Origin: Sanghuangporus weigelae
Taxonomy: Eukaryota > Basidiomycota > Agaricomycetes > Hymenochaetales > Hymenochaetaceae
Assembly (NCBI GenBank): GCA_033182465.1
Contig: CP137324.1
Location: 2,542,001 to 2,606,000 of the forward strand
Length of the DNA stretch: 64,000 bases
Direction of reading: 5' to 3'
The notes under the pieces: generated by a model
Databases searched by the model: none
Told to the model about the DNA's origin: nothing
The model's input: only the letters and a program-made list of their open reading frames with translations
In this document: positions 34,699-46,475 of the stretch, piece by piece
How positions within the stretch are numbered: position 1 is the first letter of the stretch
How the letters are laid out: every line of letters begins with the position of its first letter
Program-made: the position numbers and the translations under genes

Positions 34699-36842
34699 AT
34701 GCTGCATGCTACCCGTTTGGCATTACTAATCAGAGTTATAGTGGCGCTCAAGGACGTCTTGAAGAAGAGAGATGACCTGGTATCACGCTTGTCCTCGTCG
34801 AAAGGTGAAGCTGGTTCTGCTGCTGTTATCGACAAGGCAGTGGATGCGATCGCCAAAATCCATGATCGTGTCCAATTGTTGTCCAGCAAACTTGAAACGA
34901 AAGAGAAGGAGATTGAAGAACATGAGGAAGTACTCAAAAAGGTTATCACAACAGTTAAGAGCGATATCGGGGAACAAGCTGAGGTGCTGGAGCAACTTGT
35001 ACAAGTAACGAGACTGTTGGAATCTAAGACACTCAAGGTGAGCATGCCGCATAGCATTCAAGCGCATTTTGTCTAATGTTGTCTTGTTTCTAGTACAAGG
35101 GAAGCCATGAGGCTATTGTTGTCCGTCGGCACCTTGATGATATTTGTGCTGCCGTCACACAAGGATTCATCCTTGCTATGAGTGATTATTTCATCAGTGA
35201 TGATCTTGTCAACCATTACGACCCACAAAAGTGTGAGGTGATATGGTGGAAGTTTACCGATCAGGTTGTCTGGGCGTGGGAGTCCTGTTACCAGTTCCAA
35301 CGGGACTTCGACAGCAATAAGGATGGTGGCAATGAGTACGTTGAGGATGGTGGCAATGAGTACGCTGAGGATGGTGGCAGTGGGTACGTTGGCGATCGTG
35401 GCAATGAGTACGCTGAGGGTGGTGGCAATGAGTACGCTGAGGGTGGTGGCAATGAGCACGTTGACGATCGTGGCAACAAGTTCGTTGACAAAGAGCGTCG
35501 TTACCAGAGATTTCGAGCAATCCAGGACAAGAGCGTTTTCTCGATTTTAATGAAGGATCTACCTTACAAAGCTCTCTTCGATGCCGGTCGTTGTGTATTC
35601 ATTTGCGACGGTAGAAATCGTGCTGTGCTGGAGTACGAGCAGATTGAAGAAGGGAGTGCAACTCTGGCGAGACAGCTAAGGTTCTTCGCGCCAATCTTTA
35701 TATGGAAATTCACGGAGACGAAGCGTGACATATTGATGTGGAGCCAGCAGGTGCAATACTTTAAGGATCGAAACAGTTCGCTCCGAAGGACGCTCGAACT
35801 CATGGAAGCAGGAGACATTGTGGGAGCGTTAAAGTTCATCGGTGAACAATCCCCACCCAAGGGGCCTGGCAATGAAGTTTCCAATAATGATGGCACTGGG
35901 GACGAACTTGCGTTTGGAACAGCGCAAGAGTTACGACGGAAACCTGAGTGGGGCGAAGCACTGGGGGCTTTGCCCCGTTTTTCCCCGCCGGGACTGGGAA
36001 AGAAGGCACAACTAAAGCGAAAGCCGACCAGCGATGGTAACGCATACAGAGGCTCGCGACCCCGTTTCGAAGCCGACGTGTCAACCTCAATCCGTAGTTA
36101 TGCCGCTGAAGGGCTCGAGAAGGTCCACTCGACCTATTCGGACGAGGGCCAACTCGCCCAAATTGCTCAGGACCCTCCTGAGAGGACCTCACATCCCCAG
36201 GCACTTCAAAGTACCTTGGTGATGCCTGCCTGGCAGCATACCAAAGAAGGGACTGCCCAACAGCAGAGGGAGAACGTTTCGCACATGCGAGGGGCTGAAG
36301 GTCAACTTGCCAGAGCCAAGAGACAATTCGACATGCTCCGAAAGTGTCTTCATATCCTCCTTTCCGACAATATACTCCGTCTTGCAGTAACTGGCCCATC
36401 GGTATTGAGAAACGCGCTGAACTATCTAGCACACTCCAGGCACGCATACGACAAAGATTACGAGGAGTCCATACGAGATGTCGAACAGTTGGTTGAGAGG
36501 GTTCGAAAAGATATCGCCGATAAAGGTTATATGCATCTGTTTGCTGCATTTGACGAGACGCGGCAAGATGGAAAAGAGATTGCACATGGCAAGGAACTTG
36601 AAGAGGCACATCGTGTTCTTATGGAGAGTGATTACTTCGCCAAGGACGACGTGTCGACGGAGAAGGAAATTGATATTTTCATCGAAGCGCAGCTACGTTC
36701 CGGAATAGATGCGACAAATCCGGACTACGTTATTCTGTTACAATGGATGGAGTCAGCTAACCCTGCTCAGACGGATCAGGAGCCGAAGACGACGGACTCG
36801 AAGGCAAAGGGGAAGAGGAAGGGGAAGGGGAAGGTGACGTGA
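34699..36842 (+). CDS. Outward-facing unknown gene, right copy
   Basis: Two exons (34699-35037, 35094-36842; 56-bp intron) give 695 aa. Exon 1 is a Lys/Glu-rich coiled coil. Exon 2 starts with a segment like that of the left copy (AAVTQGFILAMSDYF), then seven 8-aa tandem repeats rich in G, N, E and Y (35321-35488), then LRFFAPIFIWKF, a charged disordered region, a second helical region and the C-terminus TEKEIDIFIEAQ...LLQWMES with a Lys/Gly tail. Length, intron position and end resemble the left copy; the middle has diverged strongly. An exon upstream of 34699 is possible. The stop lies inside the inverted repeat. The family is unknown to me. Confidence 0.75.
35321..35488 (+). repeat. 24-bp minisatellite in the right outward gene
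   Basis: Seven in-frame copies of a 24-bp unit close to GATGGTGGCAATGAGTACG plus five bases, each coding eight residues of the type D-G-G-N-E-Y-A-E. The copies differ at a few positions. No counterpart exists in the left paralogue. Confidence 0.9.
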
Positions 36843-38042
36843 GCTGGGCGAGGGACCATCCAGCCTTGCCTCACTCCCACTGTGGGAGGCCGAAAGTACT
36901 ACGGACCGGACAATCGCTTGCCCTCCATGGACGGAATTATGCCCTCTTCACCTCTCCTTTGTCTAGTTTGGCGGTCGTTACTCGAAAGGATCTCATTTCG
37001 TGTTTATTTATTTCGACTCGGTCTTCTTACTTCTTACGCGGGCACGTTGATCCCTTTTGCGGCTGTTTGAGTATACCAAGAGCACGCTGCGGTAGGTCAC
37101 AACACAGTGGCTCCATTTGCCTTGCCTTGTAACGCGTGTACAGCAGGAATTGCTGTGTCATGCTCTTCTTGTTCCCTCCCTATCTGAATAAGTATTCTGT
37201 TCTTCTATATGTCATTCTACCTCTGTATTCCCGTGTATTTTGGCCGTCATATGCAGTTTCAGACTGTATTCTTTTAGTAGCGATGATTCGAGTTCCACCT
37301 GCTCTCGTTTGATCGAGAGTTTGCCTTCAGTCGTGAATTGCTTCTTGTACTTAATATGATCTGTACGTGCGAGCTGTGTACTGAGTGATAACAACAAATT
37401 GTAGCTAACTGATCTGTCGTTGAGGCTCCTTAGCCTGCTTTGACCACTTTGGCTCGAGATGCAAAGAAGAATATGAAGATGTTGACGGACCTGGCTCCAA
37501 AGGCTGCTGCATTTTCTCTTCAGAGCTTCGACTGGATGGGATAGGCAGTGAAGGGCAAGTACTGACCTGTTGGTAATCGAAACGATGAGTGCTAGTGCCC
37601 TGCGAGGAGGCTGAGGAGAGGGGTTCTGCAAGTGGGCATGAATGGCTGTTGCCTTACTCTACCATTGAAGGGCCTATCAATATGCCACAAGAACTTGTAC
37701 ACAGATACCTTCTGCACTTGCATGAATTATGCCACCTGAATTATATTTTTACATGGAGTATTTCATGAGTGGTGATTTTTCAATGGCCTGAGGGATGGTT
37801 GTGAGGGATGGGTTGACAAGGTTGTCTGTTTTGTTCTGTCATGTACACACTATATTTCTCATACATTCTTACACCGTTGGAAGCGCATTTTCGAGCACTT
37901 TTTTTACATAGCCATATCATATTTTTACATGCAGTATTGACCGAGAAATAGAGCACTCAATTCATTTTTGTTGTTCAAGGGCACGACATGTGTCAACAAA
38001 TCACGTGATTTAGGCTTTTCTCATTACTTTTGCAAACGGCTG
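36836..38042 (-). repeat. Right terminal inverted repeat (core)
   Basis: The inverted partner of 26055-27261, same length. It contains the final codons of the right outward gene, the mirror copy of the putative small gene (ATG at 37512, minus strand) and the terminal CAGCCGTTTG tip at 38042. Similarity continues inward to about 36726 with scattered mismatches. Confidence 0.88.
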
Positions 38043-38216
38043 TAATTATTTTTTCTAAAAAAGTATGCTGCCGTATGCGCCATATAAGCCGTATACGGGC
38101 CTCCCGTATGCGTATAAAGGTCTGAGCACTCAAAAATACGGTCGTATCTATACGGCCGTATCCGTATAGAGTCTAAATTATACGGCCGTATCCGTATACG
38201 ATACGGTCGGAACCCT
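38043..38216. repeat. Palindromic CGTATACG-rich repeat, right part
   Basis: An array of TACGGCCGTA, CCGTATACG and related palindromes that ends CGGTCGGAACCCT. Read on the minus strand the end is AGGGTTCCGACCGTATCG, matching the beginning of the left array (25643) and of the copy at 58809. The TA at 38043-38044 is the right-hand target copy of the 12-kb element. Confidence 0.65.
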
Positions 38217-38249
38217 AGCTGTGACTAGCTGTAAGGAAGGAAGACCCTG

Positions 38250-41200
38250 TTGTCATCGTCTGGCGCTGGCTCTGAGTCTGGCAAGAGTGGCTACCCAGAT
38301 CACTCCAGTCTGGCACCGTCTGAGGCGGCCGAATTTCAACTCTGCGTTCACAGCTTGGCCGTGCACCCTTCAGGGAAGTGCTACGCATTGGGTGGGGAAG
38401 ACGGGCTCGACGACGAGAGCCATTTCAAAACAAAGCCTTACGAAGGAAAAGGACGCTCTACAGAAACGGCAGCTTGACGATCTTGGCCTGCAAATCAAAG
38501 GTCACTACGAATAACCTCGTCCTCTATAAGTCGATCGCAGAGCACAACGCGCGAACGGAGAACGAGCAGAACAAAGCTATTCGTGAGGCGGACGAGGCAA
38601 TCATGACATCGGAGGCTCAACTTAGAGTACCCAAGCCAGCCATCAGGCGACGATTCAGGCTTATATCAAGGAGAGGGATGCGCTGAAGACTATGCATATG
38701 ATTTCTCGTTATGAACGGGCCGGAGCACTCCCAGCTGCTACTTCAACAAGCGAGTCCATTGTCTCCACAGGTTAATGGATCTGTTCGCGAGCCAAATGAA
38801 TTAGAGAAGGAGCTCGAGGAGGTCCGAACTAACTTCGAGGCATACCAGAAAGAAATGGGCGTTGATACTATCAAGCTTCGCGAAGAAGTTCTTCAATACC
38901 ATCGTGAATCCAGTCGACTGAGTGCGGCACTCGCAAAGGGCGGCTAACGCGAGGATTGAATTCCTCAATGGTGAGTTATTCTCTTTGTGTCCTCAACGGG
39001 TCAAGCTCACAATTTGGGTCAGAGCGGCATCGCATGGCTCAGGAACAGTACATCATGCACGAGCGAGAAGCTCAAAATTTGCAGAAACGGAACCAACAGC
39101 TGCACGATCAATACACACGTCTGGATATCGCATGCAATTATGCTGCCGAAGGATTAACCTCCGCTAATACCCAGATCGAGCGATTGCGGAACAGATGCTC
39201 CAATCTTCGTGCAGAAAAGAAGATCTGGGAGGTGCGTAGCCGTTAACTTACTCGACTTGTGATTCATATTAACTCGAGATGTAGAATGTGCAGACGCGAT
39301 TAACTGACGAGAATAAAGTTCTGTCTCTAGAGCGTTCTCGTATAGCGGACTTGATTGCCAATGTGCAGAAAATGCACAATGACATCGACAAGGCGAACGG
39401 CAGTGATAGGCGAAGATTTGAGTTCCAAATCTATAATCTGGAGGCCCAAGCGTAAGTGTTCCTCAAAATCGCGTTTGCTTTAGCGTAGTAACGCTCAATT
39501 TTGAATGCTTTAGTCAGGATCTTCGAACTCAGCTATCCCGCGAGCGCGACACAGTCCGACACCTTTCGTTGCAGAAGGATATCGAAGTCCAGGAACTGCG
39601 AACTAAGGTTGTTCGCTCTGTAAGTTAGATGCTTCTGAAAATGTCTCCTACGTTATTGGATATTACGACAGGTGGAGAACTTGTGAAAGGCCCGAGAGTC
39701 TCTTGTGGAGGCTGAGACAAGTCGGAAACACCTACAAGAACGAGTGGATGCGCTTGTCAAGCAGGTGCTGATGAATGAAGAAAAGATTGCCGTTTACGAG
39801 CGGCGTTCTTCCTCGGCCACTGGCACGACTAGTGACACTTCACGTCCACCCGCCGGCGAAGACGGCTCGGAGCAGGAACTCAAGGTTGAAGTCGCCGAAC
39901 TCCGGTAAATTTGACCGTATTCTTGTATTCACTGGCTATTGACTTTCTTGGTGCCACATAGTGGCGCATTGAAGGCTGCCGAAGTTGATCTCGCCGCTGC
40001 CCGCAGTCATGTGCAGCAATTCTAGGAAATCAGCCAGGCTAATGAAGCTGATTTGCAGTCACCGTCTGCCACGCATGACGAGTAGAAGCCATCGACCGAA
40101 GCTCAGATTGCTAGAGTCGAAGTACGGTAGCTTATTCATCCTCTGCATCATATGTTGATCTTCATCATATATAGGCTGAACGGAAGGTACTTGAGGAGAA
40201 AGTATCATCTCTGCAGGACGAGATGACTCGACCTAACACGAAGAACGGTGAGCTCCAGCAAACGCTCGAAAAGGAACGCGAAGCGTACGATCAGGACAAG
40301 ATGCTGGAGGACACGATTGTTGTTATCACATCACCAACGCTGAGATGAGCTCGCGCACCGATCAAACATCTCGCGAGAACGAGATACGAGAGCAGATGGA
40401 GCGTGCCAAGGTGGTTCTAATATGATGTCAAGGGCATTAGTGAACTTATCCTCTGTATAAAGGTCGCTGAAGAGAAATATTCTCGCGAAATCGTCGCTCA
40501 TGCCGAGTCGATCGAAGTCGTGGACGCTTTCAAGGAGGAGCTCACCGAGGTCCGGGCTTCTTTACGCGAGAAAACGGTTCAAGCTGAGACTGCTCAGGCG
40601 AATTCGACCGCATCGCAAACTAGTTGGAACCAGCAGCGAGAAGTTCTTAACGAAGAGATTGCAGGTCTCACAGCTCGGTAAGCATAGCTATTAGTTCACT
40701 TCCCCATAGATCTCTAAGCAAGAATATAGTTGCAAAGACCTTGCGGCACGAATGGCCTGCTTCACCAGCACCTGGAGTCTGTCAGTTCTCAGGCCTCTCG
40801 TATGCGCCAAGCTGCGGATTCAAACACGAACGTGCCAGAGTCGGGTGACGGTGATGATGCGGATGGCCGTGTGGTGGAGCTGCGTTCCGTAGTCGCATAT
40901 CTGCGCAAGGAGAAGGAAATTGTTGACCGTCAACTGGACCTCTCCAAGGAGGAGAATGCTCGACAAAAGGCACAGATCGACCATCTCAGCCAGGCTCTTC
41001 AGGAAACAAGGTCGGTACTGTCAAATGTTCGTTCGTACCGTTCTGCTTATCCTTACAATGCATACTAACTCTTTCAAAGGGAGCGCGAAGAAGCGGCGAA
41101 GGCTGTCAGTAATTCTGTTGAGCATGTCGAACTGTTGGAGAGGATCAATCAACTCAGCATTCTCCGTGAAAGCAACGTCACGCTTCGTGCATAGAGTGAA

Positions 41201-42890
41201 GCACAAGCTCGCAAAGCACGCCGGCTTGAGACGACGCTCAATCACCTCCAATCAGAACTGAAGCCGCTTAAAGAAGAGGCGAAGACGCTCCGCGCTGAGC
41301 TTGATGCCAAGAACTCTCAGTCCCAACAGCTTGAAGATGAGAGCCGTGAGCCGTCAATGGAAGGGACGGAATGCTCAGCTTCTTACGAACGCAAGTCAAT
41401 TGATCCGTATTTATAGTATTTATACTTGAGAAGGCTTATTGACAACGACTACAGTGCAGAGCGGCTAAAGCCGACAACTGAAGTCGCGTCAATTTGCAAC
41501 TCTATCTCCTCCACCACAACCCCTCGGATTGACTTGGAAAGTGCATTAGGGGGTAGCTAGAGGCCGTAGGAATACAACTTGCATTTTTAAATAATTTTAT
41601 CTCAAGGTATGAAAAATTTGCTCAAGAAAATTGAAACAAATATTTTAAATATTTTAAAATCATTTTATTTATTAGTAATACCATCAGATACAGCCGGAAC
41701 GGGTACACTATATAATACGATCACACAGATCATTGCCTTATCAAGAAAGTTTTGTGAGAAAATTCACTGCATGCAACCCATTATGAGAATAGACATACTT
41801 TTCTTTGTCCTGAATCTTATGCTGGATGGCATTCTGGGAGCCTCTCGAGTACTGTATCATTGAGGAGGGAAGGCAAATTGTGCCAGATCAGCCCCTATTT
41901 TTTATTTGAATTTATTTTTTATTTTTTTTCTCGCAAAAATTGAAACAATTTTGATGGCCCATCAAAAACCTCAAAATATTGAATAACTTTGTTACTTGTA
42001 TTATAAAAGAAAAATTCGCCGGGTCTGAAACTCAAAATTACAGTCTCCACCGAGTGGTCGACACGTGCCGCTCTGCACTGTAGTACGATCGCATTGACCC
42101 GAATGACGGCCAAGCTCTCAAGGACGAGATCGGAGACTTACAGATCGATGTCCGTGAGGCCGAGGAAGAAACGGCGGCTTACACTGGCGAGAAGGATGCT
42201 CAGACTAAACTTGTATGTCTGGCTCACCTTCGAAACAGACGCTTCACTGGCCAATTGACCTTACAGCTTGAGGACACGCAGGCTACACTCGCCGACTTCC
42301 GAACGAAATACTCAACTCTAGGGCAAGAATCTCGCAACTGACTTGGGCAACTGAATCATCAGATTTCCAAGTCGAACGAGACTGTCGCTGAGCTGCGAAA
42401 GCAAGTCAAGGACCTGTCCGACGAAAAGGAATACCTCGCCAGTCAGGCCGCAGTCGCGACACCATCGGATTCAAATGCCGAGGTGGGGTCGTTGAAGACT
42501 CAACTGGCGGCTGCGGTGCAGGAGAGAGGGACGTCGGCGAAGTTACTAGCCGACGAGATGAGCAAAGTGGCGAAGGCTACCGCAGATCACGAGGCTGTTT
42601 TGGTGAGTGTACTGAGTTTTGACTACTAACGATATTTTCTCGGACAGATTTCGTCTAGTCTGTTTCCGTCGGGAGAGGGACAAGTTACTCGTGGAGGAAG
42701 CTTCTTTGATCGCCGCTACTGAAAAACTGCGAGCTGAACTGCAGAATCTGGGTACGGATGCAGCGGAGATTGCCACTCGACATGCAGAAGAACTCCATGT
42801 GCTGTAAGCAAGACTCGCCGCAAAGCATGAGGAGGAACTGAAGGCAGCAATCGAAAGGACGCAGAAGGAGGCTAAGTAAGAAACCACGAA
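38250..42890 (+). pseudogene. Broken TPR/Mlp1-like nuclear-basket protein gene
   Basis: Successive exons encode long coiled coil matching fungal TPR/Mlp1/Mlp2, the nuclear pore basket filament that tethers mRNA export and checkpoint factors. Recognisable landmarks are KELEEVRTNFEAYQKEMG (38800), MAQEQYIMHEREAQNLQKRN (39035), RNRCSNLRAEKKIW (39190), KGRNAQLLT (41385) and YDRIDPNDGQALKDE (42080). Introns with good borders are retained (for example 38971-39022). The copy is dead: a four-base insertion near 38937, in-frame stops at 39684-39686, 40023-40025 and 41192-41194, and an AT-rich insert between the last two landmarks. The N-terminal part is missing or replaced. The functional gene must lie elsewhere if the organism makes this protein. 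Confidence 0.82.
41570..42060. other. AT-rich insertion inside the TPR/Mlp pseudogene
   Basis: About 490 bp, much richer in A and T than its surroundings, with runs such as TTTATTTTTTATTTT. It separates two parts of the conserved QLLTKYDRIDP region that are adjacent in normal genes. No terminal repeat or coding domain was recognised; it may be a remnant transposon or an expanded intron. Confidence 0.4.
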
Positions 42891-43791
42891 GGCAGGTGCA
42901 TGAATGATCCCGGATCAGACGTGGCCGTCTATCAGCGCTCTCGACACACGTGGCCGTCGCAGTAGGGGGGGCACAATCACAGTGTCCTTCGGAGACGAGG
43001 CAGGGAAGCTGTCCAATGCTCGTACACTTGGTGGAGATCGCGTGAGGGATCAAGGCGAGAAGGAAGTACGCGAAATTAGAAGAATATTAATGGGTGACGA
43101 AACACTTGGATTGTGGAATTTTGGTGTTCCCACAAGATGGCCTCTTTGCGCCCTCCTGTGCCCTCCCTGCTCCCATAGCCCACTCTCTGTGTACCTTCTA
43201 TGCGCCCCCTTTGCGCCCATGACGTGCCCTCGATGAGCCCTTTAGTCTCCATCAGTGCACCCAAACGTCGCCCACTCGTCGTGTATAAAGTCATTAAGAA
43301 TGATATTGAAAATGATATTCACAATATAGTACTTTACAGCTAAACACAGCGGGCAAAAAAATCTAAGTGTTGCTTTCTGAAGCATACCATCCTCCTTCCA
43401 TTTCAGCTTCGTCGCACGCAGACTCCATCGTGCTACATTCGGTCGCTGCGCTGCCTTGAGTGTCTGCGCATGTTCCTCCTTCGAGATTATGTCCTGCGTG
43501 GTACCTAAAGAAATAGCGGTTCTCGAACATCGGATGACGATTGATGAAGCGCAGGTGAAGCCCCCCATGGAACGGCCCGTGAGCCTCTTGCCTGTGAAGA
43601 GGATCTCAGGGTTCGATGGTATCGACCGAGACAAGGACGGACAGAAGAAGGAAGACGAGTGTATGGATGTACTGACGAAGTTGCAGGAGAATGGATACCA
43701 CGATTCTCAGCCGACTCGAAAGAGGGGGATGAGCACGAGCAGCTTCAGAATGTTCGTCAAGCCGACGACAGAGTCTGATGACGAGGATTAA
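42891..43791 (+). other. Possible remnant 3' part, unassigned
   Basis: Follows the TPR/Mlp-like coiled coil. A frame at 43456-43791 ends in an acidic tail ESDDED and contains VSLLPVKRISGFDGIDRD, which looks like real protein. I could not connect it by splicing to the coiled-coil part, nor recognise it, so it may be the end of the same pseudogene or a separate gene fragment. Confidence 0.3.
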
Positions 43792-45603
43792 TGAAGTCCT
43801 CATACAGGCTGGAGATGAATTACTTATTGAAGGGTTACGATTCTTTTACTGGTTCTTGGTGGTATCTACGGATTTTTTTTTGCTTTCACGCACTCGGAGT
43901 TTAGCTTTCTTTTTTTCATTCAGACTGGACTGGATGAATTGTACACTAAACAATCAAGAGACACTGATGCCCCTATGCCAATGCATATTTTGTACTACAT
44001 TGCAACATACATGCATACATCCCGTTCATTCTGATAACTAGTAATAAATTTTGAGTAGAAAGGTGTTTTTATAGAAAGATGAGTGGGTTGAGGGAGTGTG
44101 GAGACTGCCTTTGGCAGTGTAAACAAGAAAGTGGCGCTATTAATGAACGAAAATTACAGAGTCAAATAAAGGCCTTTGGTCGAAAGAAGATATCAAACTA
44201 CATATAGAGCATGAATCCGCAACCCAAAGCAATCTCGATAGCACAAGAAAGTCGGAGAAAACAAAGTATAATCCCGGCAAAATAGCCAGTGTTCTGAAGT
44301 CTCCAAATAGCCAGTATTCTAGCCTCTTTTGAAGACTTTAGAAAGAGCTATTTTATCCCGGTAAACATTGTTTTCTTCGATATTCTGAATTGCTCCAGCG
44401 TTGCAGTCGCGTGTCTCGAGCTATTCGGAATGTCGATGTCAGTGCCACCAAGGTCGCGAGCTACCTTGATTGAGACACATGCTGTGGTGATCGCAAAAAT
44501 GGTCATGTAACGCGCGATCTCAGAAATTTCGAGCGGAGTTTGAAAACTTACCATAACTAGCAAGACATGTAATCCATAGTTTACAAAGGGTCTCTCCTTC
44601 GTACACATCGTGTCAGAAATTGAAGCACCACGTCAATCACTCAGAATTCTTGTCATAGCATTTGATTGGTATCTGATCCTGATATTCCTGCAGTCAGAAC
44701 TCTTGGACCTAAGCTCAGCTAATTAGTTTTTGGATAACTCATATGCAGACTGGTTGAACTGTTGGTCACAGACTTTGCATGATTACTCTTGCTCTTAAAC
44801 TGTCAGATTTGGCTTCCTTTCTCTCAGGGGTAATTATACTGTGTGATTCTATGCTTCTGAAGGCTTTTTACTTCAAGTTTTATGGTATCTCAGTACAGAA
44901 CTCACAGGTATCAATCACTGTGTTCCCGGTGAATCTGTCAATAGATATGATAGATGTTGTAGTCTGTTTTTTTTTCATCTGTGACGATCAAATAAGAAAG
45001 ATTGTCTCACATCATCCTTTGTAAACTCTGAAAATATATCTGTCTATATCTGCTACAAGCTAATCCAGACAATATGGCTAAATATGAGACTAGATTTTTG
45101 TTCCAGATGGGTTTTCATTTGCCATGAAAGAAAAAGTATTTTGTTTTTCCTACCCGGCTCATTTTATTAAAAAGATCAACTGTATTTCGTAATGCTAGCA
45201 GTGGTACATGATCTTCACCATCTACCATTACCCCCACTAGACGAGCCGGGAACGCGGTGAATTCCTTTGTAAACCTCTTCAATTACTAATCTGAGCAGAC
45301 GTTAAAAGGATTATTAGATCAGCAAGTATATTCAATGGCCAAGCAAAGGTCTGCCCAGATTATCTATGTTTTGACTACCCTAGGATTACCCAGACAACCT
45401 ATGAATATCTACACTATGCTCTCCTGATGTGATCTGGGCCATGCATACACAGGTAGGCAAAGTGTGTCTTCATAATGTTTTGACCGGATCGTCAAAGGTC
45501 ACCTGGGACACCCTGTCCCAGGCCAGCTTAGGTATATTCACCTACATACGCCCTTCCCAGATAGGTCCAACATGCGGTGATTCTCAAATGCTTTGTAATC
45601 TTT
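43792..45603. other. AT-rich gene-free region
   Basis: About 1.8 kb with only short random-looking frames on both strands. No transposon ends, RNA gene or domain was recognised. Confidence 0.3.
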
Positions 45604-46475
45604 TCAGAGCATCTCAACATTTTCGAGAGGAATCTGAACGGCGTGTTGGTAGATCTTGCGTAGTTGGTCCATGTTCTGCTGTTCTTCCCAAGTTGAGCTT
45701 GAGGGACCAGATTTGACAAATTGAATGTATTCTGTCCAAATATTGGCACTGTCTTTGTCTTGGCCTACATGCTGTAGAGCAAAATTGTATGCCTTCGCGA
45801 CTGTATCACACGTCTCTGGACTGGTGTTCACTCATCTTCCGATGTTGATATAGATTAGTATACCGTGATCGCAACAAAGACAGCTAGCATAACTGACCTC
45901 ACGTATATAACGTAGAACTTCCAGGGATCAACAAACACTGATGTTCTCAGAAGTCAAGCAAACAGGGCTTCGGCATAGGGAAATGTCGCTTGGTTTACCA
46001 AGAAATGGTTCAAATACAATATCTGGGCTGACAACTTTTCGGATGGGTGGAAAACACGTTTTCAGACGAGCATTCCAGGTCACGCATAAAATTAGATTGA
46101 AAAAAAGGCATAAAAACAAATATGAACAGTGTTTGGGTACTTCTGAAGCAAGGCCTGGTATGCTTCCTTTATCTTTTCAAGGTCACCTGACTCTTCGGCA
46201 AAGTTGAACAATGTGTTCCATGCAGCTTCACTGTATGGATTATCTTGAACGTAGCTGAGTTTCTGCGACCATTCAGACGGTTGCGGTTGAGGTTGCACAT
46301 ACAGAGCGCTCTCGGTTGCTTCAGTCCTGTCCTGTGTGTTATTTGCTTGCACTTGCATGATTAAGTCCACCTTGGAAGTTCTTTTTCTTATAATTACATG
46401 AGTTGATTGTATTTCACCCAGCGAAATTTGAACGATCAATTCTGTCAATGTCCTTACGCGTGTCAGCTGTCCCAA
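45604..46475 (-). pseudogene. Fragment of an RNA14/CstF-77-like gene
   Basis: Three minus-strand exon-like pieces match the N-terminal HAT-repeat region of fungal Rna14, the scaffold of cleavage factor I in mRNA 3'-end formation: SEAAWNTLFNFAEESGDLEK (about 46240-46180), a middle piece with YLNHFLVNQATFPYAEA and FVDPWKFYVIYV (46040-45900), and NTSPETCDTVAKAYNFAL, then WEEQQNMDQLRKIYQHAVQI (45830-45604). The middle piece has an in-frame TGA and the C-terminal two-thirds of the gene is absent. Intron-like gaps remain between pieces, so this is a DNA-level duplicate. Family recognition is strong because the last piece has the conserved STWEEQQ block. Confidence 0.75.

Larger units (their letters stand above)
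26055..38042. mobile_element. 12-kb DNA element with long terminal inverted repeats
   Basis: Both ends read CAGCCGTTTGCAAAAGTAAT inward and are flanked by the dinucleotide TA (26053-26054 and 38043-38044), the target duplication of Tc1/mariner elements. The inverted repeats are co-linear over 1,207 bp (26055-27261 against 36836-38042), with at least one mismatch, and remain similar for about 110 bp more. Between them lie, left to right, an outward gene (minus), a DD34E transposase (plus), an AT-hook gene (minus), an unknown gene (minus) and a second outward gene (plus) that is a paralogue of the first. Classifying the whole 11,988 bp as one transposon is an inference from ends, TA and the transposase; its size is far above a normal Tc1/mariner element. 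Confidence 0.78.

Noticed and set aside
35321-35488. Regular direct repeats that could suggest a CRISPR array
   Set aside because: The units are contiguous, in frame and without unique spacers, and the genome is eukaryotic.
35836-36609. A 257-codon minus-strand frame under the right outward gene
   Set aside because: It overlaps a plus-strand exon with clear paralogy to the left gene; the antisense translation has no family resemblance.
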